Of a stretch of DNA of 64,000 nucleotides, positions 33,301-46,697 are shown one piece after another. A model generated the notes under the pieces. The model did not search any database and had not been told where the DNA came from. It was given only the letters and a program-made list of their open reading frames with translations. Location of the stretch: the NCBI GenBank assembly GCA_026120185.1, contig JANUWF010002061.1, positions 124,001 through 188,000 of the forward strand, in the 5' to 3' direction. Position 1 is the first letter of the stretch. Every line of letters starts with the position of its first letter. The stretch comes from Voacanga thouarsii (Eukaryota > Streptophyta > Magnoliopsida > Gentianales > Apocynaceae). The position numbers and the translations under genes were made by a program.

Positions 33301-35043
33301 CCAGTGGTAAGCAAATGCCTTCGGGGCTGTCCTGCTCAAACAGAAATTGAGAAAACATTATGCAACGATGTAAAGTAGAGTCCTTAAGAAGGCATTTATT
33401 TAATGCATTTGGATCCTAAGCCAAAAAATGAGACATTATATCATGTTTCTCGTTATCTACCCCGGTAGATGTGCCGAAATTTCCACTCCATCCCATGTAG
33501 GTCCTTAGCTACAAGTTCCTGAGAAGGTCTCTGTTGTTTATAATCCTGCGAAGGAAGCAAACGGAAGACCGTGAGAAAATAGCATCCGGAAAAAAGGCAG
33601 CTGTCTATCTACCTAAAACTCTAAGATGGTTATATATATACACAGGCTAAAACAAAAACAGCCAGGATTTTGAATCTTATTAGGTTCCGTAGTGAATTTG
33701 ACATAATTACCAAGGGAGGAAAGCAATCCTCAGCCGCTCGACGGGGGACAGAGAAACCACCATGAGTGCTAGTATCTGAAGCAGTGAGTGTCTTACAGAA
33801 CATATGAGGTGTCAAGCACTTTCCAGGACATTCAGCATAATCTTCATCTGTTTCTACTTCAACTTCCCCTTCCTTCCATTTCTGTTCCATCTGTCGAAAA
33901 AGCCCCCCCCAAAAAAAAAAGAAAAACTCATCGAGTTGAAAGCTGAAAAAACGACAAATAGCGACTAAATTGCGGGCAAAAGAAAGTATCAGCTTGTGCG
34001 CTTGAAACTTATAAACAAAGCAAACCAATCAGCTAAAAAGCTCTTGTAATTGATGAAATTACTTTCCTTTTTTTTTTCCACCAAAATGCTCTTTACCAAA
34101 AAATGCAAAACATTTTAACAATATATATATATATATTGAAAAGGACAAGGGAAAGTAGTTCTTGAAAGTAAATGATTTGAATTAGGTGAGGATACATAAG
34201 CTGATCTCGACATGTATTCGGCCAAATTCATCTCATTACCAAGAAGAACTTGGAAAAGAAGAGAGCATCATTAGTTTTTCAGAAAATGGCTAAATCGAGC
34301 TGAATAGAATAACGAGACGAAGTACAAGCAGTTATTACACCGGGCTGAACATAAAGGCACTCTTCCCACCCGCAAAACACAGAGAGAGAGAGAGAATCAA
34401 ACTTGTTAGGCACACACGTGAATACGCATAGAACCACACCTGAGAATCTGGAATCAGTGATACTTGCGCATACACTTCGTCGGTAGCTGCCTCCGCCTAT
34501 CCCAAGAAATAAACAAACATAAAATTCACACACTTAAAGAGAGAAATTCAGAGGAAAAAAACTTATCATATCCGGTAACTCTGAATACTCGAAATTCGAA
34601 TTGCATCCCGAAAAATGAACTTCAAAATGAAAATCAGGTAAAGAAAATCTATCCACATTTAAAACTTGCTTTACAACAGAAATGCTGCTCTTTTTTTTTT
34701 TAATTTGAGATTCGAAACAAACTCTTACATGAAGTTTGACGTCGAGGACACGGCAGAACACATGGGCAGGGAGATCATAGGGCAGAGCAGGAAGCTCAGA
34801 CAACTGCTCCAAGTGGCCTTGCGGCAAGTAGACAACAATACTCCCTTTCTTCGGCAGCGAAATCAACGGTCCCGCACAAGCGTGCCACAGCTCCATACAC
34901 ACCGACTCCGGAGCTATGGAAGCAGCAGCCTTGGGAGACGACGACGTCGTCGTCGTTAACTCGGAACCGGACGCCGTCGTTTCATTTTCGCTACCTGCAT
35001 CGTCGTTGTTCACCGTGTTCAGATCAATTAATCCGCACGTCAT
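30322..35043 (-). CDS. ARF3: Auxin response factor 3 / ETTIN
   Basis: Ten exons on the minus strand: 34729-35043, 34440-34490, 33711-33890, 33461-33545, 33241-33331, 32974-33135, 31925-32044, 31777-31852, 31363-31525, 30322-31286. They sum to 2208 nt (735 aa plus stop). The start is the ATG at 35041-35043 giving MTCGLIDLN; the frame extends 12 nt upstream only through a TTG. The DNA-binding part begins [16 protein letters not shown]; the B3 core has [20 protein letters not shown] and [12 protein letters not shown] (from about residue 151), then [20 protein letters not shown]. The ARF ancillary domain has [17 protein letters not shown] and VRWPGSKWR. The rest is the long ETT-specific region. 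No PB1 domain follows; the protein ends [14 protein letters not shown], the conserved ARF3 terminus. ARF3 is a nuclear repressor-type ARF in organ polarity and gynoecium patterning, and can sense auxin through its ETT-specific domain. Two tasiR-ARF sites lie in exon 10. Confidence 0.97.
31018..31038 (-). promoter_or_regulatory. tasiR-ARF target site (3' site)
   Basis: The plus strand reads TTCTTGACCTTGCAAGACC plus TT, which is the sequence of TAS3-derived tasiR-ARF, so the ARF3 mRNA is complementary to it. It encodes KVLQGQE at about residues 498-504. This site pair is a known conserved feature of ARF2/3/4 transcripts. Confidence 0.95.
31222..31242 (-). promoter_or_regulatory. tasiR-ARF target site (5' site)
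   Basis: Identical 21-nt complement of tasiR-ARF, 204 nt upstream in the mRNA of the second site. It encodes KVLQGQE at about residues 430-436. Both sites are in exon 10. Confidence 0.95.
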
Positions 35044-35055
35044 CTCCAATTCCAA

Positions 35056-35860
35056 ACCCTAGAAAACCGCAAACAAAGAGAAAGTTCCAAATTAATCACC
35101 TCCTTGTCCCTCCGCAAAGCTATATATTTACAGAGAGGAGAGAGTGAAAAAGAAATGTGCTTTTGATAGTTTGCACCTCTGTGTTAGTTGCTAGACAGTA
35201 AGTACAAGTTAGCCCGCGCACTCAACGCATTGTCAAAGAACATGACTCTTTCTCTTTCTCTCTCTATCTCTGTGTCTTTACTTTCTCTCTCTCAAAAATA
35301 GACTGCTTTTCTTCCCTACTTATCAAATCACACTTTATGTGAGTATTTGAAGCTCAAATATTTTACTCCAAACAGTAGCTAAGAGCCATGGCCACATTTA
35401 TGCGTACAGAAACTTGAATATTGTATAGTAATTGAAGAAACTGTATAAGTAGCCTGCAACTTGCAGGAGCAGCTGCTGCAAAAGAGCAGCGCTGTCACTG
35501 CTAAGGGGAGGAAACAGCTACACTGCTTCTAATGTGTGTCTCTGAGTGGGAGAGAGTGTGCGAGGGGAGAGGATATGTAGATACAGGTATGCGTGTACGT
35601 ATATATTTAGAGGGGCCAGGAGGGGGTGAGGGCGATGGGGAGGGAGAGGGGAAAAGAATAAAAAATGAGGAGGATGCGGAAGAAAAGGATGGGGGACTTG
35701 AGATATTATTATTGATGGAGAAGAGAGCTGGGTGGGGAGGAACAGTGTACGACGCCCTGTATTTTCGGGCGGATGTCTATTCTGTCCCCTTCTCATTCAA
35801 CAAATTTCTCTCCTGTCCTTTTTTAACTTAATAAGTATTTTTTTTCTTTTATTTTCCTCC
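35056..35860 (-). promoter_or_regulatory. ARF3 5' UTR and promoter region
   Basis: Upstream of the ARF3 start. GA/CT-rich tracts lie at 35245-35293 and 35540-35690 (TC-rich on one strand), typical of plant 5' UTRs and core promoters. Open frames of 92-99 codons on both strands are low-complexity by-products of these tracts. Confidence 0.5.
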
Positions 35861-38459
35861 TATTAAGTCAACTGTTTTTTCTTTCTTTATTAGTAGTATA
35901 ATAAATAATTCAAAGAAAAAAAATCAATACCTTGTTAATTAGTTCCAGGATAAATTTTCCTTGGGATTAAGTGTAATTTGTGAAAAATCGCTTTTTTTCT
36001 GTTGCGTGGGTGGGGCTGGGGTGGATTGCGGGGGGGGGAGGGGGCTGCATTTTTTAGTAAAGAGAACCCTAGCACAAATGGGTACGGTATTGGAGATATC
36101 TCTAAAGAGAGTTCCTCACATTTGTCAAATGTAAGGAAGTTCACATGAATTACGTAAACGAATTGAGTTTTTATCAGATATATTATAATTTAATTTGATA
36201 AGGTTGAGTTTGAATTTAAAATTTCAAGTTTTATATTTATAATTAAATTTTAAACGAATCAAATTCGAATATATAAGTATTAGATTTGAAGACTCGTTAA
36301 TATATTCAATTAATTAATTAATGTATAAATTTATTATTTATAATATAATATATTATAAATTATTTATTTAAATTTTAATTTGAGCTTAAAATCGAATTCA
36401 AATTCGAGATTAGTATTATCAAACTCGAGTTTTAAATTATTTTAAATGAAACGAGTTTAAATTCAAGCCTTGAACTCTATTACCTTATTATTCGACTTGA
36501 TTCTCCAGTCCACGTTGGCAAAAAGACAATAATATAGTGACAATTATTATTAACTAAAATATAAATTAATATTTACATATTTTCTTTAATTTTCACTTAT
36601 TATCCAAATTCAATTAAAATATAAATTACTTGAATTAAAATATAAGTTACTTTAAGGTGTAGGGTTTTTGGTTTTAAAATTCATGATTTGATGATTGTAC
36701 CGAATAACTTATTATTCTTGACCGCTATCAATATAATAAAATCACAGAACATTTCACACTTATTTAAAATAACTTATACAACTAATGTAAAAATATTATT
36801 TTCAAATTTATATTTAAAAATTTTGAAAATGAAGTAATAATTTCAATTAAGTATCCCAATTAAGAATTTTATTTCGAATTTTTGAAGATAAAATTATTAA
36901 TAAAATTCTAAATCAAATAAAATAATAAAATTTTTAGGTATAAATTACTTTTTTTAATCAGAATATATATATTTTTATAATACTCCATCATAAGTGAATC
37001 TTTATTTTTAGGTCAGAGCAAAAGACCCATCTTTGTTTTTGCAAAAGGTCTTCCTACTTGCAATCCAACGAAAACCAGTACTACTATGAAATATGCTAAT
37101 AGCCTAACTGTATTTATTGTTATTGTCCTATAAGTACCATTTGCTGACCAATATTTTTGGCATTGTCAAATAGTTGTACGATGTGCTATTGATGTTATAC
37201 TTTTAAAAAGTAATATTTAACAGTTAAACTTGTACCAATTTTAATTAAAAATTAAAATCTAAGGCCCCATATTTTTCTAACATTGGTCATGAAATCTTTT
37301 GTTCTTTTTTTCTACTTTGGACATATTTTTGAAATAATTCTTGAATGTTTTATTAATCTTGATTTTATAGTAATATTTATTTTGATAAAAAAAATGTAAT
37401 TATCTTTCATCTCAAGAATTAGTCCAAGCAAAAAAATATTCTTTGTCATTTTAGTCCAAAGAACTCATACTAATCCAAACTACATCAATCTTTTTCAAAA
37501 GATCAAATATTGTTGATCGTCTCAATAAGCTTTTGAGCTTAAATTTCCTACTAGAGGCCAAGGATATGGACTTAATAAATCTTCATCAAAGCTCTAAATA
37601 AATATATAAATATAAAATTCATATACATAAAAATATATGTGTCCTTAAAAAAAAAAATCACAGAAATTGCTACTTAGTTCTCCATCATTTTTTAAAATAA
37701 ATATTATTTTTTTAAAAAATCACACAAACGATGAAACTTTAATATTTATATAGTTTTTTAAAAAATTACTGAATAATCCTTCTTAAAAATTATAAAATGA
37801 GCGTAAAAATAAATTTTTAATTAAATTTTTATTTAAGAAACTAATAAATAATAAGAATATAATTAAGAAATAATAAATATATTTCTATTTTACGACAAGT
37901 AATTATAAAATTAAAAATTTTAAAATAATATTTATTTAAAAATAAAATTATGAAAAATATCATCAAACTATTTATATTTCATGATTTATCTTCTTTATTT
38001 TTTTATACTTTTTTTATATCATCAACAAATTTTTATATACTTTAAAACATACTTTTACCACCCTAAATAGTTGTTTCCAACAAAGATAAAATTTCTTTCA
38101 TCTTTAAGAGGAGTAAAAATATCACAATAATTACATTGTTGCCCCATTGTACACTTCCTTTATTGTTGGGCAATTCACATGGTTTGTGTACGTGAACATG
38201 AATTTGGTTGGAATAGATAAAATTTTAAAAAAATTTACCCTTAATAACTTACTTACGTGACAAACATTAGTCAATTCTCACTAAAAATTATTATTCAGAG
38301 TGATGAAATGATGTTCTAAAATATATAAAATTTATTAAGAATATAAAAAATACAAAAAAAGATAAAGAATATAAATTATGAAATATAAATAGTGCAATGA
38401 TATTTTTTATGATTTTTTATAAAAAATACAATATAAAAAAACGAAAACCAGAAACACAT
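35861..38459. other. AT-rich intergenic DNA
   Basis: No gene recognised. A G-rich block lies at 36005-36046. A hAT-like repeat copy is annotated separately. Confidence 0.6.
36147..36500. mobile_element. Truncated copy of the 54435-54871 hAT-like repeat
   Basis: Aligns with 54440-54830: GTAAACGAATTGAG at the start, then GAATCAAATTCGAATAT, GACTCG, ATTCAATTAATTAATTAAT and TTCGACTTGATT near the end. The right terminus seen in the other copy is missing, so it is truncated or diverged. Confidence 0.65.
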
Positions 38460-38874
38460 CTATTCCCTTCGTCCACAAATAAGTGATATAATGGACAAAA
38501 TCAGTCATATTAAATAATTGTGAAATTTTATGGTAAAAAGAATTAATATACTCATTTTACCATTCTTTTAATTTTAACAAAATCTTATCGCATTAATTAT
38601 ATCTCACCACGTCAATTCTCTCTCTTGACTAAGTAAAGAATAATAGAATGAATAATAAAGTAGATTTTTTATTTTTTTATAGGAGAATGTGTTGTCATTT
38701 TTAATTAAAATAAATTCATTATGAATAGTTATAATATTAACTAATTAATAAAAAAATAGTGTAGAGGTAAAATTAAAAAAAGAAAATTAAATATGATTTA
38801 TATTTAGAAAATAGACAGTCATTTTAAATAAATTAAAAGAAATTAATTTACTTATTTTTAGACGGAAAAAATAT
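38460..38874. mobile_element. Stowaway-like MITE
   Basis: Left end TATTCCCTTCGTCCACAAAT. Right end, reverse-complemented, TATTTTTTCCGTCTAAAAAT. Both continue AAGT. The interior matches a second copy at 12265-12580. Directly abutting on the right is another TTCCCTCCGTCTCATTTTC terminus (38873 onward), suggesting a neighbouring MITE of a different subfamily to about 39180. Confidence 0.65.
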
Positions 38875-39184
38875 TCCCTCCGTCTCATTTTCATCTGTCT
38901 ATTTTAACTAATTCACAGGTTTTAAAAAAATAAAATTTTTTAGTTAATTAATTAATATTTCTTATTTTACCTTTAAAGAATCTCTCTCCTTATTAAGGAA
39001 TAATTAAATTTTAAAATTTGATGTGCTATAATTATATTTAATTTACTTTTATTTTCTATTATAAATGTAGAATACTCGCTGTATTAAAAATAAATATTTA
39101 TAAAAAAATAATAATTAAAATAATATTAATTTATTAATCAAACAGATAAATTAAAATAAAAATTTTAATTAAAATAAATACGTA

Positions 39185-42100
39185 AAAAAACGAAAAAATA
39201 ATTAATAAAATATCAGTTGCACAAAACAACAAAGAAAAGGAGAATTGTAAGGATTGAGTGGGGAGACAGGACATGGAGGTGGCCCCCAAGGACCGAACAG
39301 GGCATTAAAAACTTCGGTCGACCAACAATAATCGTGATGATTCTGTTTTTAGACCCAAAAACGAGCTAAATTATGGTTTATTCCGTTGGTTAATTAATTC
39401 TTAACCTTTGTTAGAAAAAGGGGGTATCTCTGTCAACTAATTCGAGAGAGTACAAAGTTGTCACAGTGATGAAAAGAGGCAAGTCTTTATTAAAAGCCAT
39501 TCAATTCATTCAATCCCTACGTGGCCTATAGTGAGGGTCTAGACTTTTAGCTGGGCGGGTACATCTAATCTAAGCATTGGTAAGTGGTAACCCGGACGAA
39601 GCGGGTTACTCCTTGCTGCTAGACCAATTGCTCCTGACTCAGCTTGTCTCTGGCCTGTGCCCGTGTCTGTCTGTGTGTGCTTTTTATCCTATTCTGCTTT
39701 CTTTTCCACGCTCCTTCCTCTGCCGTTCACCCCACCGTGTGATCCTTTTCTACCAACCGTTTTCCTGGATTCAGGACAAAGCTAAAACTATTATTTCAAC
39801 TGGGTAATTAAAGAATGGTACTAGTACTTTCGTGTTCTAATAGACTCATTGTCTTTCTTCTACCATCTCAAATCCTCAGTTGAATGAGCCCACTTTTTAG
39901 TAGTTGGAGGTTTGTTTTACACGTTCTTTAGTTGGCATTTGATTGGATTATGGTTATGAATGTAATGACAATTTGGCTTTTCCTTTTATGTTTCTCGATC
40001 TTGACACATAGACCCACCAAAATGGACTGCAAGGTGTTTGCCAATTTGCTCCATAGAGAGAGGGAGAGTGTGTGGAAATCGGGGCACTCCAAGATCTTCT
40101 GTTAATCCATGTCTTAGGTTAATTTTGTAGGGGAAGCGGCAAATCACGAGTTTTTAGCCTCATCTTTGATTATCGCATCAAAGAAACAAGAAGAAGAAAT
40201 ATTAATTAATTCCCCCCACCCACCGCAGAAGAAAAATAAAATAAAACTATTTGGCATGCTCTACTCTTGTGACCCCTTGGTGGCAAATCCTAATCTCTTG
40301 GGCAAATAAAGGAAGGTGCAGACAAGATGATCCAAGCCACGGCAATCGAATCTCTTGCCAAAATTTGCAGGTTATCCTATTTTTGGATTCAAGTAATATG
40401 TTGGCAAGTTTCTTTAACTGGAAACCATATGCATTTTACCTCTTTTATCTAGCTGCCTAAGCCACTGGTTCTCCCTTTTTCACTGCTTTATGTGGGTTCC
40501 GTGTTTTCATCAATACACTTACTAGTTAATAGTTAAAAGATAAAAGATAAATATTTTAACCTAAATTTACCCGATCAACAGTTAAAAGATAAATTGCCAA
40601 TACCTGTTTAAATGAATATTGAAATGAAATTTAAACTCTTGAGTTTTAATAAAAAAAAAAATCTATTAAAGGGTCACATCTGTTACCTATGTTACAAATT
40701 CTGAAGTAATGAATGGAGGAGGGAAGATACGCGGGCATCTATATAATGTCCTACAAGTCCTAAAGATTAGAGTACTTAATGTAGACATGAAAGTAAAATT
40801 CCTTTTTAGCAAAGAATAATGATGAAATAGAATCCGAGTGCGGGCTCACGTGCGCTACCTTAGAAAAGAAATGCCCAAAACCGATAATGCTTATGGTATC
40901 ATATTGTTGTGCTCATCATAATTGAGCCGAAATCTTATCCTAAACAACCATATAATGATGTCTTTGACCTAGGTTTTGTATGTTAGTTGCGCTTTGTCGC
41001 TTGTGCTAATGGCTACTATTATTAGTTTATGGCGCTAATGGATTGGGAATCATTGCTCATGGAAAAAACAGCTAATTTTCAATCTAAATATAGCAAGGAA
41101 ACTACCTCAAAAGGTTATTCTTAGTTTCACAAAAGTGTACTTTACTTTGTTGAATTTTGCTGGAAATTAAGAGAAATGGGTCCCCTAAAGATAAGATCAT
41201 AATTATACTAGTTAATTGGCCATGTACTTTTTAGCTAAGGAAATCGTTGTTTTCTCCATTTGTTAATAGATAGAAACGTTACTTTTTTATTAGGGGGAAT
41301 AATCCATTTGTTCAGTTATGTACTATGTTGTTCTGTCTTCCTCTCTCCCCCAACCCCAACCCTCTTTTTTGCAGAAAATGTTAATGTCGCACATAGATGA
41401 ATAGTTTATTTGAAAATATATTTGGGACTAGGTTTGGATGTGTTTTGTGAATTTTAGAGATTTATCTATTGCCCTTTTTCCCCCTAAAGGAAGTATGTAT
41501 TGTTTCAGCCTTCTCTAAAGGTAAAATTGTCAAAATTAACATCATTGGCCAAGCAAACGGGCATTAGACATCAATTATATTGTTTAACTGCTTTCTTGAA
41601 ACACCTTTATAAGATGAGACAAGTTGGGAACTTTTTAAATTTTAGTTTTTTTCTTATATTTGTACTTGAGCTTCTTAAATTTCTCTTCGTGTATAGAAGC
41701 ATTGCAATATTAAAAAAGGATCTTTTTTGGGACCAAGAAGGATCTTTGAATCCAATGGAAAGATTGGTCATTTGTATACATTAATTAACATGTAATAAAA
41801 TAGTAGTATATTTTATTAAAATACACTATTTTTTGAACAAAATTTAAAGTTTGACAAATTACAAATTATGGAACAAATATTTTAGATATGCTTATTCTAA
41901 AACAAAATAAATAATAATGTTGTCTTAAAAAAACTTTGGATGCCCACTAATGGTAATTATGATTTTGGTACAAGGTAGTAATAAAAGAATCATCGAATGT
42001 AATGATACATTTTATAATATACTTAATACAAGTTACAACATATTTAATATATTAATTTGTACTTAAATAAAATACACTTTAATATCTTGTATATATATAT

Positions 42101-42600
42101 TCTCTATAATATCTTAAATACTATATAATGTAGTAAATATACCAGATATATTGTGATATATATATTACAATATATTTAATATATGAATTACTTACAAATA
42201 CTAAGTTATACTTAAACAAAATATATTTTGATATATCATATATAAATATTCTTTATAATATTATAAATATTATATGATATACCAAATATATTAATATGCT
42301 ATAACATATATAAAGTATTAGATATATATTCTTGTTACTTACAAACTAGATATATTAATATATTATAGTGTATATAAAGTACGAGGTGTAGATGTAGATA
42401 AAGCATACGTACTTATGTTACCTCCATTACCTTTTAATTTAGCATCAAGTTATATACACGTTATTTTAATCCCTAGAATGTATATTTTACGAATATATAA
42501 ATTAATTATTTAATATGATTTCTAAATTTTCAAAATTATTCTTTTTTTACGTAAAATTATAAATTAATTATTATCCTTATTACTATAAAATATTTCGAAA
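39185..42600. other. Intergenic DNA without a recognisable gene
   Basis: Mixed composition to about 41500, then AT-rich. Open frames of 69-94 codons here have no recognisable domains. Imperfect AT-rich tandem units of roughly 150 bp lie at about 42055-42400. Confidence 0.5.
42055..42400. repeat. Diverged AT-rich tandem repeat
   Basis: Two units start TACTTAAATAAAATACACTT (about 42059) and TACTTAAACAAAATATATTT (about 42209), each followed by runs of TATATAT and TTCT(C/T)TATAATAT. The region is almost free of G and C. Confidence 0.55.
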
Positions 42601-42639
42601 TAAAATTTAAAAATTGAGTTGTAATGTTAAAATAAAGAC

Positions 42640-45600
42640 TAATTGAGTGGCTTAACCACTTTTTCACAGGCAGAAAGATAAAGAAGAAGGAAGAGCGTGG
42701 CAAGAGAGCGCGTGGTAAGAGAAGAGAAAGGCAATACGCTAAAGACGAAGGTGGTCCTGGCGGGTGCGGGGGAGGAGGAAGAGGAGAAGAAAACGGTGAA
42801 TGGCTGATAATGAAAGCAGGGCAAAGTCGATATGAAAAAGGCTAGTAAGCTTTTTGCCTTTTGCAGAGACCCTCGACTTTTTCGCGGGCCTTTTCAGAGT
42901 CTCACTCTCCTCTCCTCTCCTCTCCTTTCTGGCTTCTCCCTCACACCATCTGTCTCTGACCTCTGTTTTGCCTGTGCCTGTGCCTGTGCCGCCTCTCTCT
43001 CATCACTCTCCCTCTCAGCCTTTTCATCGTACTTTTGTCACGTCAGTTACACGCTCCCCCATATTATAGTTGTACTGCCTCCTCTATCTCCTCCTCCCAA
43101 TCCATTCCTCTACAAAACAACACCATAGGGGCCTTCTTTGCCTCTGTTTAAGTCCCCCACCACCGTCCAAAGCGTCCACATGTGACTTTCTGCCCCCTTA
43201 CCATTTCATTCCAAAATTTGTCGCTAACATTTTTCTTACTAGTCTAGTCTAGTTAGTACAATTATCTCTAATCGAGGTTTGCGTTCTCCTTCGCATATGT
43301 TTTCCTATTTTAAATTTGTTTAGTTTCCATGTTCTTTACCTTATTAAGACATTTTACTCAGAGCATCAATGAAAATTTTGGAAATGATCCTTTGGTTCTC
43401 AATCGCAAGCACACTAACATGTGGAAAAATGCCTTTTTTTTTTCCTTTTTCCAATTTTTTTCTGCTGTGTGTCCTCTTCTTCAGAAGATAAAACAATGTA
43501 CGGCCATCTTTTCAACTATCCCTATAGCCGTTTCTATATGTGGATATTACTTTTAATTTTTAATACGATTGAAGTAACAATTTTTTTTCACCGGAAGTTT
43601 ATGAAGATCAAGATAAAGAAGCCAATTCTCTGAGGCAGACTAGATACTACTCAAGAACAAGAAATGATCTCCACCCCGGGAAGGGAGGGGAGGAGAGGGG
43701 AGGGGGGGTTGGATAGAAAGGAAGTGAGAAAAATGTACTACGAAAAAGAAAGCGTTATATGTGGAGGAGGACGGCCGTGGACTGTCATCTGTTTGAAAGG
43801 GCGGAAGGGAGAATTGTGAATGGATATGTGGACCCGTAAAAGACTTGCCAAAAGGAACTAGACCGGTCTTTGTCTGAGCAGAGTGTGTCGGCTACCGATA
43901 GGGTTACACCGCTGGCCTCATCTCCTCCGGGAGAAGAACCATCGTACGAGCATTGAACCTCCGCCTAAACTTTCTTTTGCATTAAAACATCAAGGCTGGC
44001 CGGAGCACTGCAGCTCTGCAACTCTTTGGACTGGCTCACCCAGCCCCACCGCCATCCCTATTTGTTCTGATATTTTTGCAGTCTCCTCCCTCACTCTTCT
44101 TCCTTCTCTATTGGCTTTGGGGTGCAGTACACGGCATAAGTCATACTCCTGTGGGTATCTTGTCAATCATTTAACCAAAATTAATCAACCAAATCCCTGC
44201 ATGCTGAAAAGCCTGCATCTAATTTACTCTTATGCAGGTTTACTTTTTCCATCCCTCCCCCTAAAAGAAATGCACAATCACATCAGCCTACGAAGGATAA
44301 TTATTTCTTCCCTAAAGCAAAAATTCACAATTTCCTTTTTCATTTTTGACTGCTAAGAAGCACACAGACAAGCAGGGATTTGTATTGCTTTCTTTCAATG
44401 CAAATACACAAACAGAATTTACCCAGAATGACATTCACATTGTAAAATTTTAACTTGTGATAAAAAAGAAATTATAAATTAAATAAATAGACCACAAAAA
44501 TCCAAACGTAAAGTGCCATCAAGCAGTACTGGTAGCCTATAGATAAATGATGGATGGACCTTGTAGCTATAGGGAAGACCAATTCAAACTAAAGAAAATA
44601 ACAGAAATGGATGCTCCCACGTTATTTTTTTTCTTTTTATAACCTCTTCCCAAGTATAAGTGCGCAAGAAGGAGGTACAGATTGAAGCACGAGAAGGGGC
44701 TTAAATGGGCAAAATTTGGATCTAAAACCCATGATTTTAACCCTTGTGCAAATCCCCGGGAAATGTAGCATCTACCACCAGAAGAAGGGAAGAACCAGAG
44801 GTGTTATGTCAAATAGTAACATAAAGTAGTTGCAGTACTCTTTTTTCAGCGTGAGGGGGCTGCCCTACTCTGCCACAAAAATAAATCTAGCCTTGACCTG
44901 TTTTATTGACTATGTGTATGTTTGTGTGTGTAAATTTCCATAGCTGAATAGTCTACCGCTGCTACCTAGTACTTTCTGCATGCTGAGCCAATGAAAACCC
45001 ACTGAAGAATCTGTACCTGCATTTAGGTTTGGTTTAAAGGTGATAAGACAAGTTCATTTTTTGAGCTCTGAAGAAGCTTCAACCCCTTCCAAGATGGCAA
45101 GACAGTTCATAACAATTTGTGACTGTACACTTGTTGTACTCTCTTCTTATAAAGTTGCACATTTATTTTTGAAATGTGGTGCTTAGCTGGAATTATTTTG
45201 GTTAAATTTTGTAAATGAGGAATTTTTGTTTTGTTTACTTTAAGTTTTGCATTTTTGGAACTTATTTTTTTACTAAATATGATTTATTGCGGTAATTTTT
45301 TGTTTCTACTTCTATGATTTGGAGAGATTGTTTTGAAATTCTTGATATGGTAATTTTGATAGAAATTTTTAAGATTAAAATAAAGTGGAAAGAAGTTAGA
45401 TTAAAATAAATTTATTTAAATGTAATAAAAATTATTAAATATATATGATTAAAATAAAATTTAAATAGAATTAAGAAAATAATATAATATATTATAAATA
45501 TATGAGAATTTTTTAAAAATAAAAATTATTTTAAAATAAATTTTTTAAACAAAAATCTCACTCTACTTACACTCTCCACTTTCAAGTACAAGTCAAAAGT

Positions 45601-46697
45601 AAAGATCCGACAGATTTTCGGGTGAAAGAAAGCAAAAGGGGCAGGAGATGGCCCAACTGACTTGAGCTGTAAACTGGGCTCAAATCCAATACAGGCCTTC
45701 CATGTGGCTATTTCAAGCCAGCTCCGTCGTGAAAAGCCTGATGTCTGATATAGCCACATTTCTGGATTTATTAATACTTAAAAAAAAAAAAAAAAATTGG
45801 GCTGGGCACGGATTAAGGTTTGGCTATCTGTATTTGCCTCCGGATTTGGCGGCAGCTATGAAGGATAAAATCAAAATATATTATTTGATAATAATATAAA
45901 TAATTTTCATTTGCTCTCTTCCTGAAGGGTTTCTTTAATAATTATTTAATTTAGTGTAAATTATTTTTTAATCCCATATGTTAAAATAGAATTATTATTA
46001 ATGCAATGTATTAAAAAGGAGTTTTGTTTATGTGAAGCAAATGCCAAATTGGTCGAAATGTGCGTTTTATGTGTAAAAGTCAGCAAAATGAAGTGGATTT
46101 CACTAATTTGTTGCTTCTAAGAGAACGTCCCTACTTTTACAAGCAAAGTTGCACATGACGCAATCCCATCCTTGAACCGTTAATCGGAAGTGATTAAATA
46201 AAAAAAAATTTTAAAAAAAAGTCTTCATTGCTCATAAATTTAAAAAAAAAATTATTTTTTATTTAAAAAAAATACTACGTCAATAATTATTTTATTCAAC
46301 GATTAATATCTTTAAAATAATTTTTACTAAATTTGTTAGTTATCATAGTAAATTTTTATATTAAAAATAAAATGATACACTTGAATTATCTAAAATATTA
46401 TCAAATGATTTGTCTTGATATTATTAAGAAAATGATGGATTTCATAAATATTGGAAAACAGTGGAGGAAAGAAAATGAGACAGAGGATCAGACTGTTTAT
46501 CTGTTATACATTCTTGCTTTCTTTTCTGCCAAATTGCAATTACATATCAAACTGTTGTTGGAGAGAAGAGTTGAAAGGGAAAAAAAAAAAAGAAATTGTT
46601 GCATATACCATTACCTCTTTCAGAAGTAGTTTTCACATGTAGCATAGCCTCGACAAGCAAATGTAGGTAATTCTACTATAGAGACAGCGATTAACCT
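42640..46697. other. Intergenic DNA with pyrimidine- and purine-rich tracts
   Basis: 42650-42830 is GA-rich. 42895-42930 has a CTCTCCTCTCC run. 43672-43711 is G-rich. A 157-codon open frame at 43883-44356 has no recognisable domain and no supporting context. The mixed-composition stretch 43000-45000 could be transcribed but no gene family is recognised. 45360-46440 is AT-rich. Confidence 0.5.

Noticed and set aside
35044..35055. ARF3 start 12 nt further upstream
   Set aside because: That codon is TTG; the ATG at 35043 gives the MTCGLIDLN start typical of ARF3.
43883..44356. 157-codon plus-strand frame
   Set aside because: No domain, no homologous phrase recognised, ordinary composition for chance frames in a less AT-rich stretch.
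42600..45000. Possible microRNA or TAS precursor
   Set aside because: I looked for several well-known conserved plant miRNA sequences by eye and saw none; no convincing foldback was identified.
46333..46642. 98- and 63-codon plus-strand frames
   Set aside because: AT-rich, lysine-homopolymer-containing frames without any recognised domain, just downstream of the DUF599 gene on the other strand.
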